A stretch of DNA of 64,000 bases from Mediterranea massiliensis (lineage in GTDB: Bacteria > Bacteroidota > Bacteroidia > Bacteroidales > Bacteroidaceae). The position numbers and the translations under genes are program-made. The notes beneath the pieces were generated by a model that searched no databases, was not told where the DNA came from, and saw only the letters and a program-made list of their open reading frames with translations. Every line of letters starts with the position of its first letter. Positions within the stretch are counted from its first letter, which is position 1. This document shows positions 25,233 through 32,653 of this stretch, piece after piece. The DNA is taken from contig SUXZ01000001.1 of the NCBI GenBank assembly GCA_015060685.1, forward strand, positions 186,001 to 250,000. The letters are read 5' to 3'.

Positions 25233-25841
25233 ATGTATAAACATTTTCTTAAGAGAGTAATTGATTTTATCCTCGTTTTTTGTGTATTGGCTATTATTTG
25301 GCCTATATTGCTGATTATTACTATCTGGCTACACTTTGCCAATAATGGTGCAGGAGCTTTTTTCTTTCAAGAACGCCCAGGAAAAAATGGGAAGATTTTT
25401 AAAGTGATTAAGTTTAAAACAATGACAGACGAACGGGATGCTGATGGAAATTTGTTGCCTGATAAGGATAGATTGACTAAAATAGGCCGTTTTGTACGTT
25501 CTACATCCATAGACGAACTACCTCAATTGATTAATGTGCTGAAGGGTGATATGGCTTTGATTGGTCCTCGCCCACTACTCCCCAAATATCTGCCACTCTA
25601 TTCTAAAGAGCAGTATCGACGTCATGAAGTGCGTCCTGGAATTACAGGATGGGCACAGGTAAATGGAAGGAATAATATTACATTCACTAAGACATTTGAA
25701 TTAGATGTGTGGTATGTGGATCATTGTACGTTATGGACTGATATAAAGATTGTATTGCTTACAATTAAAAAAGTATTTTTTAGAGAGGATATTAGTCAAG
25801 AAGGGGAAGCAACCCGTTCTACTTTCGATGGAACAAATTAA
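25233..25841 (+). CDS. Initiating sugar-1-phosphate transferase (PglC/WcfS type)
   Basis: 202-residue monotopic phosphoglycosyl transferase that moves a sugar-1-phosphate from a UDP-sugar onto undecaprenyl phosphate, the first membrane step. One re-entrant helix at residues 8-33, then FKVIKFKTMTD, the catalytic Asp-Glu in TSIDELPQL, and LIGPRPLLP and RPGITGWAQV. The small form without extra helices resembles PglC of Campylobacter and WcfS of B. fragilis polysaccharide A. It overlaps the metallo-hydrolase gene by 14 bases. WcfS-type enzymes take an amino sugar made by a DegT aminotransferase; one lies at 28567. Confidence 0.9.
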   Translation: MYKHFLKRVIDFILVFCVLAIIWPILLIITIWLHFANNGAGAFFFQERPGKNGKIFKVIKFKTMTDERDADGNLLPDKDRLTKIGRFVRSTSIDELPQLINVLKGDMALIGPRPLLPKYLPLYSKEQYRRHEVRPGITGWAQVNGRNNITFTKTFELDVWYVDHCTLWTDIKIVLLTIKKVFFREDISQEGEATRSTFDGTN

Positions 25842-26430
25842 AATTCATCAAATAGTCAATTCTGTTTTTACATCGAATACTTTTGTATTGATGGATAAAC
25901 GGAATAATGCTTATTTGGTTGATATTGGTGATTTTAAACCAATATTGCAATTAGGGATAAAAGAGATTAAAGGAGTGTTCCTCACTCATGTTCACTATGA
26001 TCATATTTATGGTTTGCGTGAGTTATTGGACCGATACCCCCATTGCCCGATATATACATCCGAATGGGGTGTAGAAGCTTTGGCTTCGGATAAGTTGAAT
26101 TTTTCGCGTTATCATGGTGATTCGCTGATTATTAAGTGTGAGAACGTAAAAGTATTGTCTGAGGGAGATAAAATAGAACTGTTTGATGGTATATCGCTGG
26201 ATGTCTTTGAAACTCCAGGACATAATAAAAGCTGCCTGACATTTAAAGTAGGCAATAGTATCTTTACCGGCGATGCCTATATCCCGGGGATAAAAGTGGT
26301 GACGACATTACCTAATGCCAATAAGATGGATGCAGAGGCATCCAAAGAACGTATTGCTGCTATGGTTCAAGGATTCGATTTATATCCAGGACATGGCGAT
26401 ATATATATGAATTATATATGCAACTCGTAG
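25828..26430 (+). CDS. Metallo-beta-lactamase-fold hydrolase (glyoxalase II-like)
   Basis: 200 residues from the ATG at 25828; the longer frame back to 25750 runs inside the preceding gene. All metal ligands are present: THVHYDHIYG (HxHxDH), TPGHNKSC, FTGDAYIPG and LYPGHGDIY. Members of this branch cleave thioesters or other activated esters. It is an unusual member of a polysaccharide operon, and its tight overlap on both sides means it is co-translated. A proofreading or chain-releasing thioesterase for the ACP-bound acyl chain is a plausible role (inference). Confidence 0.85.
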   Translation: MEQIKIHQIVNSVFTSNTFVLMDKRNNAYLVDIGDFKPILQLGIKEIKGVFLTHVHYDHIYGLRELLDRYPHCPIYTSEWGVEALASDKLNFSRYHGDSLIIKCENVKVLSEGDKIELFDGISLDVFETPGHNKSCLTFKVGNSIFTGDAYIPGIKVVTTLPNANKMDAEASKERIAAMVQGFDLYPGHGDIYMNYICNS

Positions 26431-27539
26431 AAAAACAGCTATTAGCTTTATTGAAAGCAGGTTTGTGGGAAAGTTCTGTAGATTCCTCTCTGTTTGAGAA
26501 AGAGGTGGATTGGAAGGCAATCATTAAATTGTCCAAAGAACAAACTGTTTCGGGTATAGTATATGATGGCATGCTTACACTTCCCAAAGAACTACGCCCT
26601 CCAAGAATTGTTTTGCTTCAATGGTCAAATTCATTGTTGCAGTTGGAAAACAATAACCAATTAATGAATGGGGAATTAGGAAAACTATTTGCAAATTATG
26701 AAGCAAATGGTGTGTTACCTATTCTGATGAAAGGACAAGGATTAGCGTATAATTATCCTCATCCATTGCATCGCCAATGTGGGGATATAGATGTGTATGT
26801 AGGAAAAGATGGATTTGATAAGGCAAACAAGTTATTAGTTTCCTTAGGAGGAAAAATTATCAATGTAAGTTCGCGTAGAGCATTGTGTAAATGGAATATT
26901 CTTACAGTTGAAAATCATTGTAAATTAACTGAATTTGGTTCTCCATGGGCTAATAGTTTCCTGAATAAGGAAATGAAACAAGTGTGTGATTCTAATCGAA
27001 AGGTGAAAATCGGTGAATATGATATCCGATTATTGCCTTTAGAATTGGACGTAATGTTTGTTTTAGTACACTTGCTATTACATTTTATTTATGAAGGTAT
27101 TGGATTACGCCAAATTTGCGATTGGTCATGTATGCTTCATCGATATAGAGATGATATTGACAAAAAGGAATTGGAACGCTTGTTGCGTGGTGTAGGCTGT
27201 TTTAATGGGGCAAAAATTGTAGGTGCAATGATGGTTAAGTACCTCGGATTCCCCAAAAACGAACTGCCTTTTATGATATCTGCAGAAGACTATAAAAATA
27301 GCGAGTGGTTGATGGATGGGATAATAGAAGGTGGTAATTTTGGATTTTTTAGTGAATATTATAAGCACAAACCAAAGAATTGGTTGAAACGTAAATTGTA
27401 TGCTGTAAATAACATAATAAACAGATGTAGGAAATATCATAAGTTGGCTCCTGCTGAGGCTTGGTGTTATCCTTTTAGGTTGGTAGTTATATTTTTGCGT
27501 ATTCGTTTGAATCGTTTAATGGGTAAGGAAAAGGTATAA
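26418..27539 (+). CDS. Uncharacterised nucleotidyltransferase (NTP_transf_5)
   Basis: 373 residues with the nucleotidyltransferase-fold signature: LMKGQGLAYNYPHPLHRQ followed by GDIDVYV (metal-binding Asp pair), and a helical C-terminal half (LLLHFIYEGIGLRQICDWS). Family members occur in polysaccharide and lasso/peptide clusters; the reaction is unknown. It overlaps the previous gene by 13 bases and is the last intact gene of the compact operon. A short open fragment follows at 27541. Confidence 0.8.
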   Translation: MQLVEKQLLALLKAGLWESSVDSSLFEKEVDWKAIIKLSKEQTVSGIVYDGMLTLPKELRPPRIVLLQWSNSLLQLENNNQLMNGELGKLFANYEANGVLPILMKGQGLAYNYPHPLHRQCGDIDVYVGKDGFDKANKLLVSLGGKIINVSSRRALCKWNILTVENHCKLTEFGSPWANSFLNKEMKQVCDSNRKVKIGEYDIRLLPLELDVMFVLVHLLLHFIYEGIGLRQICDWSCMLHRYRDDIDKKELERLLRGVGCFNGAKIVGAMMVKYLGFPKNELPFMISAEDYKNSEWLMDGIIEGGNFGFFSEYYKHKPKNWLKRKLYAVNNIINRCRKYHKLAPAEAWCYPFRLVVIFLRIRLNRLMGKEKV

Positions 27540-27540
27540 A

Positions 27541-27621
27541 ATGAAATATTTACGGGCTTTGTGGAAGTTGGTTTCGTTTTTGTTTGTGCCGCAGAGAAGG
27601 GATAAGACGAGGTCTGAGTGA
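27541..27621 (+). pseudogene. Short fragment of a truncated operon gene
   Basis: 26 codons starting one base after the preceding stop: MKYLRALWKLVSFLFVPQRR, then DKTRSE and a stop that is part of a TTAGTG repeat tract. A start so close to the operon and a hydrophobic, basic N-terminus suggest the 5' end of a further gene cut off by the repeat/insertion that follows. It may also be a real short peptide. Confidence 0.4.
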
Positions 27622-27686
27622 GTTAGTGGGTTAGTGTTTTAGTGAGTTAGTTAGTTACTAGTGTGGTGGTATTTTAGTGAGTTATT
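27616..27686. repeat. Dispersed TTAGTG hairpin repeat, copy D
   Basis: TTAGTG units in one orientation with a TAGTTAGTTACTAGTGTGG segment in the middle. It separates the compact operon from the small gene pair at 27772-28405. Confidence 0.6.
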
Positions 27687-27750
27687 TAATATTTTTCACT
27701 CATTTAGATAAGAAAATGGTGATTTTATTTGTTTATTGATTGAAAAACAG

Positions 27751-27758
27751 TACATTTG
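27751..27758 (+). promoter_or_regulatory. Promoter of the DUF6169 pair
   Basis: TACATTTG matches TAnnTTTG exactly, with TTTG at 27728-27731 nineteen bases upstream. The pair thus has its own promoter and is not a part of the polysaccharide operon. Confidence 0.6.
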
Positions 27759-27771
27759 CAAAATCAAATGA

Positions 27772-27945
27772 ATGAATATGAAGAAAAATCAGTCCATAGT
27801 ATCTAAAGCATCGAATGATAATAATGTAAAGAACATTTTCAAAAAGATGTTGGCAGACAAACGTGCTGTGCAATCTTATATTCGTGAGCACGGAACATTG
27901 AATGGTTTTGATGATGGAACTGTCGTATTTGCAAAACCGCTATGA
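27772..27945 (+). CDS. Small partner protein of the DUF6169 gene
   Basis: 57 codons from the ATG at 27772 (ATG 27778 is also in frame). It is a charged peptide with the pattern IFKKMLADKRAVQSYIREHG, then TLNGFDDGTVVFAKPL. Its 3' end overlaps the DUF6169 start by 30-45 bases in another frame. Order, size, overlap and separate promoter resemble an antitoxin-toxin pair, but no such activity is known to me. Confidence 0.6.
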   Translation: MNMKKNQSIVSKASNDNNVKNIFKKMLADKRAVQSYIREHGTLNGFDDGTVVFAKPL

Positions 27946-28405
27946 TGTTTTAGAAAACAAACAGGGCTATCAATTTACCACAGTGGCTGGTGTTGATTAC
28001 TTACTGACGTTTATTTCCTATCCTGCTGTTTCTGATTTCCTATCTACAGACATTTATATGTTTAACATTGAACGGGTTTCGAATATCGAAGTCTCAAATG
28101 TTGGACAAGATGATGTGCGAGTGCGAAATACAATATTGTATGTTTTAGATGTTTTTTTTCAATCGCATAAAGATGCTTTGATTACTATTTGCGAAATGAT
28201 AGATGGTAAACAGTTTGCACGAAAGCGATTGTTTGATTCTTGGTTTCATGAATTCAATCAAAACAGATTAATTAAACTTGAATCGGATTGTCTGATTGAT
28301 AATGTTCCAACTTTTGTGTCATTAATTTTCTCTGCAGAACATTCTGACCAAAAAGGATTGAGAGATGCTTTTCAAGAATTAATTGAGATTAATTTCTATA
28401 ATTGA
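27914..28405 (+). CDS. DUF6169-like protein
   Basis: 163 residues from the ATG at 27914 (ATGs at 27902 and 27911 are alternatives). Features match DUF6169 as I recall it: GYQFTTVAGVDYLLTFISYP near the start, TILYVLDVFFQSH, then ICEMIDGKQFARKRLFDSWFHEF. No catalytic residues are recognisable. The pair sits between the polysaccharide operon and the DegT aminotransferase, where an uninterrupted operon would be expected. Confidence 0.6.
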   Translation: MELSYLQNRYDVLENKQGYQFTTVAGVDYLLTFISYPAVSDFLSTDIYMFNIERVSNIEVSNVGQDDVRVRNTILYVLDVFFQSHKDALITICEMIDGKQFARKRLFDSWFHEFNQNRLIKLESDCLIDNVPTFVSLIFSAEHSDQKGLRDAFQELIEINFYN

Positions 28406-28566
28406 TAAGTGCATTTCTATGTGTATTGGTAGGCTCTACCCTGCCCTATGATGGATACTCTTACTTGTTAAAATAATCTTTTTTTTATTACTATAATTGG
28501 TGTGTCTATCGGGATGATGCTGTAATGTGTTGTGCCGATAGGTGTGCTGCTATATTCTTTTATTTT

Positions 28567-29886
28567 ATGGCTGAAGAAAGAAAGACAATCTATCTCTGTC
28601 TGGCTCATATGAGTGAGGAGGGATGGGAACAGAAATATGTGAAGGAGGCTTTCGACACGAACTGGGTGGTGCCGATGGGGCCGAATGTGAATGCGTTTGA
28701 AGAGGACTTAGGGAGGTTTGTGAATGGAAAGGTGGTGTGCTTGTCGGCGGGTACGGCGGCGGTGCATCTGGCACTGATTGCCTGTGGAGTGCAACCGGGG
28801 GATGAGGTGTGTGTGCAGAGCTTTACGTTCTGTGCGTCTTCGCATCCGATTACTTATCTGGGTGCAAAGCCGGTATTTATCGATTCGGAACGGGAGACGT
28901 GGAACATGGATCCGGAACTGCTAGAAAAGGCTATCATCGAGCGTAAGGAGGTAACAGGAAAGTATCCTAAGGCGATTATCCCGGTGGCGTTGTATGGTAT
29001 GCCTTACCAAATTGATAAAATCATGGTAATTGCGGATAAGTATGGTATTCCGGTGATTGAGGATGCTGCCGAGGGTATGGGTTCGCGTTTCGACGGGCAG
29101 GTGCTTGGTACGTTTGGCCGCTTCGGGGTGCTTTCGTTCAACGGTAATAAGATGATTACGACTTCGGGCGGCGGTGCGCTTATCTGCCAAAAGGCTGAGG
29201 ATGCGAACGAGATTATGTGGTATGCTACGCAGGCGCGTGATGCGTATCCTTATTATGAGCATACGGCTATTGGGTATAACTACCGCATGAGTAATGTGTG
29301 TGCGGGTATCGGCCGCGGACAGATGAGGGTGCTGGATGATCATATTGCGCATCATAAGCATGTGCAGGAGCTCTACAGGGAGTTGCTGAAGGATGTGAAG
29401 GGGGTGACGCTGCATGAACAGCCTGCTGATGCGCGGTATGACAGTAACTTCTGGCTTTGTGCGGCTACCTTGGACGAGGATGTGAGGATTAAAGGTCAGG
29501 AGAATGCGTACAAGGAGGTTATCAAGAGTGCTGTGGGTGGTGCTGCGGGTGTAATCAAGATGGTGGATAGTGCTACTACAGATTGTCAGCCGAATGATAA
29601 TGTGGAGGCGCTGCGTGTGTTTATGCTGAACAAGCGTGTGGAGTGTCGTCCGGTATGGAAGCCGATGCATAAGCAGCCGGTTTACACTGGAATTAAAAAT
29701 GAAAAATTAATAATTAAAAATTGGGGGGATGGCGTGATTTGCCAGACTTCGGACAAGAGCGTTGCTTATATTAACGGGATATCGGAAGAGATATTTAAGG
29801 TGGGTTTCTGCCTTCCTGCTGGGCCGTATGTAACGGATGATGATGTACGCTATATTGTGGAGTGCATTAGGGAGGCGGTGATTTAG
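28567..29886 (+). CDS. DegT/DnrJ/EryC1/StrS-family sugar aminotransferase
   Basis: 439 residues from the ATG at 28567 (MAEERKTIYLCLAHMS). PLP-dependent; the lysine that binds PLP is in LSFNGNKMITTSGGG. Other family marks are SAGTAAVHLALIA, VQSFTFCASSHPI, VIEDAAEGMGSRF and the ending FCLPAGPYVTDDDV. It aminates a UDP-4-keto sugar. The resemblance to WcfR of B. fragilis and the WcfS-like transferase at 25233 suggest both work on one amino sugar. Codons are more GC-rich than in the operon. About 33 bases (29691-29722) of AATTAAAAATT repeat lie in frame just after KPMHKQPVYT, adding about 11-25 residues to a surface loop. Confidence 0.9.
   Translation: MAEERKTIYLCLAHMSEEGWEQKYVKEAFDTNWVVPMGPNVNAFEEDLGRFVNGKVVCLSAGTAAVHLALIACGVQPGDEVCVQSFTFCASSHPITYLGAKPVFIDSERETWNMDPELLEKAIIERKEVTGKYPKAIIPVALYGMPYQIDKIMVIADKYGIPVIEDAAEGMGSRFDGQVLGTFGRFGVLSFNGNKMITTSGGGALICQKAEDANEIMWYATQARDAYPYYEHTAIGYNYRMSNVCAGIGRGQMRVLDDHIAHHKHVQELYRELLKDVKGVTLHEQPADARYDSNFWLCAATLDEDVRIKGQENAYKEVIKSAVGGAAGVIKMVDSATTDCQPNDNVEALRVFMLNKRVECRPVWKPMHKQPVYTGIKNEKLIIKNWGDGVICQTSDKSVAYINGISEEIFKVGFCLPAGPYVTDDDVRYIVECIREAVI
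29691..29722. repeat. AATTAAAAATT repeat inside the aminotransferase gene
   Basis: aattaaaaat, gaaaaattaa, taattaaaaa, tt: the same motif as intergenic tracts at about 1290-1325 and 21204-21238, here read in frame as IKNEKLIIKN. Flanking codons keep the family sequence on both sides. Confidence 0.6.
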
Positions 29887-29927
29887 TGAGTTAGTGTGGT
29901 AGTGAGTTAGTGATTTAGTGATATAGC

Positions 29928-29966
29928 GGAATGCCGATGGGTGGTGACACTTATCGGCATTTTTTG
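29928..29966 (+). terminator. Hairpin terminator after the aminotransferase
   Basis: AATGCCGAT (29930-29938) pairs with ATCGGCATT (29953-29961), followed by a T run. Almost the same hairpin and loop occurs at 32019-32055. Confidence 0.7.
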
Positions 29967-30030
29967 TTTAATTGCTTGATTATCTCGGGAATTTGTTTTT
30001 TCTTTGCGGAAAATATTTATTGTTTAGAGC

Positions 30031-30333
30031 ATGAAAGAGGTTAAAGCTTATAAGAAACAAGAATCGGACTGTGAAATGGTGGTTTCTGAACCAGCAGGAA
30101 TGTATGGCCCTACTTACTTGCAAGGATTAAAGAACCGCTTGATAGTTTCGATTGAGGAGTCTGATGATGAGGCTATGTTGGAGCAGTGCTTGGAACTGTT
30201 GCATCATGGTTCTATGCCGTGTGTTTATACGGATGAAGAGTTTGCAGAGGAGATTCGTTTGGCTGAAGAGAGTGGCTTTGTTTCTCATGAGGAGGCTTTA
30301 AAAACTTTTGAGCAATGGGGCGTCGTCAGATAA
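30031..30333 (+). CDS. Putative antitoxin of TA-like pair 3
   Basis: A 100-residue acidic protein. The N-terminal 65 residues look like a linker and dimer part (LIVSIEESDDEAMLEQCLELL), the C-terminal part (TDEEFAEEIRLAEESG, then VSHEEALKTFEQWG) like the antitoxin helix that wraps the toxin. It overlaps the toxin by 19 bases. A CTTTG box lies about 30 bases before the start. It stands just downstream of a hairpin that is repeated upstream of pair 4. Confidence 0.65.
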   Translation: MKEVKAYKKQESDCEMVVSEPAGMYGPTYLQGLKNRLIVSIEESDDEAMLEQCLELLHHGSMPCVYTDEEFAEEIRLAEESGFVSHEEALKTFEQWGVVR

Positions 30334-30611
30334 TATGGAGTAAAAGAGCCGTTGCGAATTTTGAATCCACTTTAAAATGGTATATTGCAGAAAGGGGACA
30401 ATCGTATGCTCAAAAATTTTATTCTGGAATCTTGGACACTATCGAGTCGTTGGCTTTTATGCCTATGATAGGTGTTGTTGATGAGAAGATGACAACATCC
30501 CAAAATACATATTATAGTTTCTTATCTCATCCGAAATATAGAATAGTTTATCGTTATACGGATACTACCCTATTTGTTGTAGCTATTAGGGCTACATTAA
30601 TGGACAATTAA
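30315..30611 (+). CDS. RelE/ParE-family toxin of TA-like pair 3
   Basis: 98 residues with the ParE pattern: IIWSKRAVANFESTLKWY, a helical hairpin with YAQKFYSGILDTIESL, then FLSHPKYRIVYRYTDTTLFVVAI. This is the clearest toxin of the five pairs in the window. It would act on gyrase (ParE) or on ribosome-bound mRNA (RelE); sequence favours the ParE branch. Confidence 0.8.
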   Translation: MGRRQIIWSKRAVANFESTLKWYIAERGQSYAQKFYSGILDTIESLAFMPMIGVVDEKMTTSQNTYYSFLSHPKYRIVYRYTDTTLFVVAIRATLMDN

Positions 30612-30683
30612 GTGTGCTTACTGAACAAACGGCTGGATTAACTCGTTATAGCTTTCAAATTGAACTTAAACTATTTGAGAGTT

Positions 30684-31769
30684 ATGAAGAAAGAATTGGT
30701 ATGCCCATTGGTGGCATTTACGTTGGTGGGGTTTACGGCTACACCAACGATGGCGTGTACAGGGATTTCGTCGATGGCGAAGGATGGAGCCATGGTGATG
30801 GCACGCACGATTGATTGGGGTGGTAATGAAGTGGAGAACTTTTATACGGTGGTGCCGAGGGGGTATAGACAACAGTCGTTCTTGCCGAATGGTGGGACGG
30901 ATGGCATGGCGTTTACAGCGAAGCATGGGTATGTGGGACTGGCTATGGGCGAGAAGGAGTTTGTTGTGGAGGGTGTGAACGAGGCGCGATTGTCGGCGGG
31001 TTTGTTCTACTTCCCTGGATATGGCGAATATGTGGCGTATGATGCTGAACGTAAACAGCATACAATGGCGGATTTGCAATTAGTGTCGTATATCTTGAGC
31101 TCGTTTGCTACGGTGGATGAAGCGATTGAAGGTATCAAGAAGATTGATGTGGTGTCGGTGTATCCGGGGGCTTCGACTGCGCATTGGCGCATTGCTGAAA
31201 CGAGCGGGCGACAGGTGGTGCTGGAGTTTATCGGAGGGAAGCCGTTTTTCTACGAGAATCATGTGGGAGTGATTACGAATGCTCCGGGATTTGATTGGCA
31301 ACTGACGAACTTGAATAATTATATGAATATCGGTACGGGTACGGTGGGAAACAAGTTTTTAGGGAAACAGGAACTGCGCTCGATTGGAGCCGGTAGCGGT
31401 TACTTGGGTTTGCCAGGGGACTTTACCCCACCCTCTCGATTTGTACGTGCTGCTTTCCTGCTGAACACTACGGGACAACAGACGGATGGATGGAAGACGG
31501 TGTTGCACTTGTTTCATCTGCTGAATAACTTTGATGTGCCGGTGGCTTGTGACACTCCGGTGGGCGAAGTTCCGGGGGATTTTCCAAGTGCTACGCAATG
31601 GACGGTGGCAAGTGATTTGACGAACGGAAAGATTTATTATCGGACGATGTATAACCAGAATATTCGTCTGATTGACTTGGCGGAGATTGATTTTGCTAAG
31701 GTGAAATTTATTGCGGCTCCGCTGGATAGGACGAAGGAGCAGCCGGTGGAGAGGATTAAAGTGAGATAA
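30684..31769 (+). CDS. Choloylglycine hydrolase-family enzyme (bile-salt-hydrolase-like)
   Basis: 361 residues from the ATG at 30684. A signal peptide ends ...PTMA just before Cys25; this cysteine becomes residue 1 and the nucleophile of the Ntn-hydrolase. Further active-site residues: Arg and Asp in ARTIDWG, Asn in VITNAPGFDW, Arg in PPSRFVRAAF. Family members cleave linear amides such as conjugated bile salts or penicillin V. The ARTIDWG form is typical of the Bacteroides group that includes true bile-salt hydrolases. Exported to the periplasm. No operon partners: a TA-like pair stands before it and a repeat element begins five bases after the stop. Confidence 0.85.
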   Translation: MKKELVCPLVAFTLVGFTATPTMACTGISSMAKDGAMVMARTIDWGGNEVENFYTVVPRGYRQQSFLPNGGTDGMAFTAKHGYVGLAMGEKEFVVEGVNEARLSAGLFYFPGYGEYVAYDAERKQHTMADLQLVSYILSSFATVDEAIEGIKKIDVVSVYPGASTAHWRIAETSGRQVVLEFIGGKPFFYENHVGVITNAPGFDWQLTNLNNYMNIGTGTVGNKFLGKQELRSIGAGSGYLGLPGDFTPPSRFVRAAFLLNTTGQQTDGWKTVLHLFHLLNNFDVPVACDTPVGEVPGDFPSATQWTVASDLTNGKIYYRTMYNQNIRLIDLAEIDFAKVKFIAAPLDRTKEQPVERIKVR

Positions 31770-31773
31770 ATCA

Positions 31774-31958
31774 CTTTCCTTTTTACCTTGATGCAAAAAG
31801 AAAGTGGCAAAGAAAAAAATCAAGGGCTGGAGTCTCCGGTGCTATTCGTGCAAAGCCATTAGCGGACGGAGCTAAAAACTCGCTGCGCTCAGACATACGC
31901 TCCTTTCCCGCTTCTGGTAAAGCCCTCACCTACGCACCTACGCCAAGGCCCTTGCCAT
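31774..31958 (+). repeat. Dispersed 185-190 bp element, copy 1
   Basis: Begins CTTTCCTTTTTACCTTGATG and continues with AAAAAGAAAGTGGCAAAG, CAAGGGCTGGAGTC, AGCCATTAGCGGACGGAGCT, then CGCACCTACGCCAAGGCCCTT. A second copy at 43809-43997 matches along nearly its whole length with scattered differences. The first 30 bases can fold (CTTTC...GAAAG). No protein-coding sense is shared by the copies. The rest of 31770-32115 holds only this element, a hairpin and the promoter of pair 4. Confidence 0.8.
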
Positions 31959-32018
31959 GCGGCGTGTTAGCATGGCGGTATTCATTCTAATTCTTTTGCA
32001 TCCATTACAAAGATAATG

Positions 32019-32055
32019 TAATGCCGATGGGTGGAGACGCTTATCGGCATTTTTG
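32019..32055 (+). terminator. Hairpin repeated from 29928, upstream of TA-like pair 4
   Basis: AATGCCGAT (32020-32028) and ATCGGCATT (32043-32051) with loop GGGTGGAGACGCTT and a T run; the loop differs from that at 29928-29966 by only two bases. Confidence 0.65.
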
Positions 32056-32090
32056 TTTGTATTAATTTGGAAGAATGGAAATAAATGGTT

Positions 32091-32098
32091 TATATTTG
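32091..32098 (+). promoter_or_regulatory. Promoter of TA-like pair 4
   Basis: TATATTTG with TTTG at 32066-32069, 21 bases apart, 18 bases before the antitoxin start: a full Bacteroides-type promoter. Confidence 0.6.
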
Positions 32099-32115
32099 CA
32101 CAAACTTGAATTGGT

Positions 32116-32331
32116 ATGGCAAAGAATAATAAATCAATGGAATATAAAATAGAAGAACCAAAGCTGGATGATCTGCATGAGGAGATGGCTGTGTACAATA
32201 GGTCTATTAATGTTGAATCTGTTTCTGTCTGTTCGATGAAGCAGATGTTGCAGCATGCCATGCCTTTGGAGGAGTCATATCGTATTATGAAAGAGAAAAT
32301 GCAGAAGGATTTTCCTAACTACACGATATAA
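32116..32331 (+). CDS. Putative antitoxin of TA-like pair 4
   Basis: 71 residues beginning MAKNNKSMEYKIEEPKLDDL; the C-terminal segment (MKQMLQHAMPLEESYRIMKEKM) is helical. The opening MAKN and the shared-base coupling (TAATG) with the next gene recall pair 1 at 2724. No named family is recognised. Confidence 0.55.
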   Translation: MAKNNKSMEYKIEEPKLDDLHEEMAVYNRSINVESVSVCSMKQMLQHAMPLEESYRIMKEKMQKDFPNYTI

Positions 32332-32648
32332 TGAAGGTTCTGATTGATAATTCTGTCCATCTTGCTATTCAAGATTTCTATGAATATGCCAAGAAAAAGT
32401 ATATTTCTTTAGATTCAATCACTGTTATTCGCAAAATTAATAGGATATATGAAGGCTTATACGATTTAGGTAAATATGCTTTTGTGTGCCCTACTCCACG
32501 ACTAAGGAAGGACTGGCTGGATTTGAATTATAAGGAATGTATCATTGAAGATTTTCATTTTGCTTTCCAAATTTATTCGGATGATGATACTAAAGAGTAT
32601 TATGTGTACGTTCATGACGTATGCCATAGTTTAACATATCACGAATAA
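32331..32648 (+). CDS. RelE-like toxin of TA-like pair 4
   Basis: 105 residues, MKVLIDNSVHLAIQDFYEYAKK opening, tyrosine-rich end (EYYVYVHDVCHSL). Same length and a similar start and layout as the candidate toxin at 2918, so both may be divergent members of one Bacteroides toxin group. It ends five bases from the convergent MATE gene. Confidence 0.55.
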   Translation: MKVLIDNSVHLAIQDFYEYAKKKYISLDSITVIRKINRIYEGLYDLGKYAFVCPTPRLRKDWLDLNYKECIIEDFHFAFQIYSDDDTKEYYVYVHDVCHSLTYHE

Positions 32649-32653
32649 TCTTA

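Noticed and set aside
28406..28566. CTATCGG...CCGATAG inverted repeat before the aminotransferase gene as a terminator
   Set aside because: The stem is short, the loop is over 20 bases, and no T run follows; it may be a relic of the hairpin seen at 29928 and 32019.
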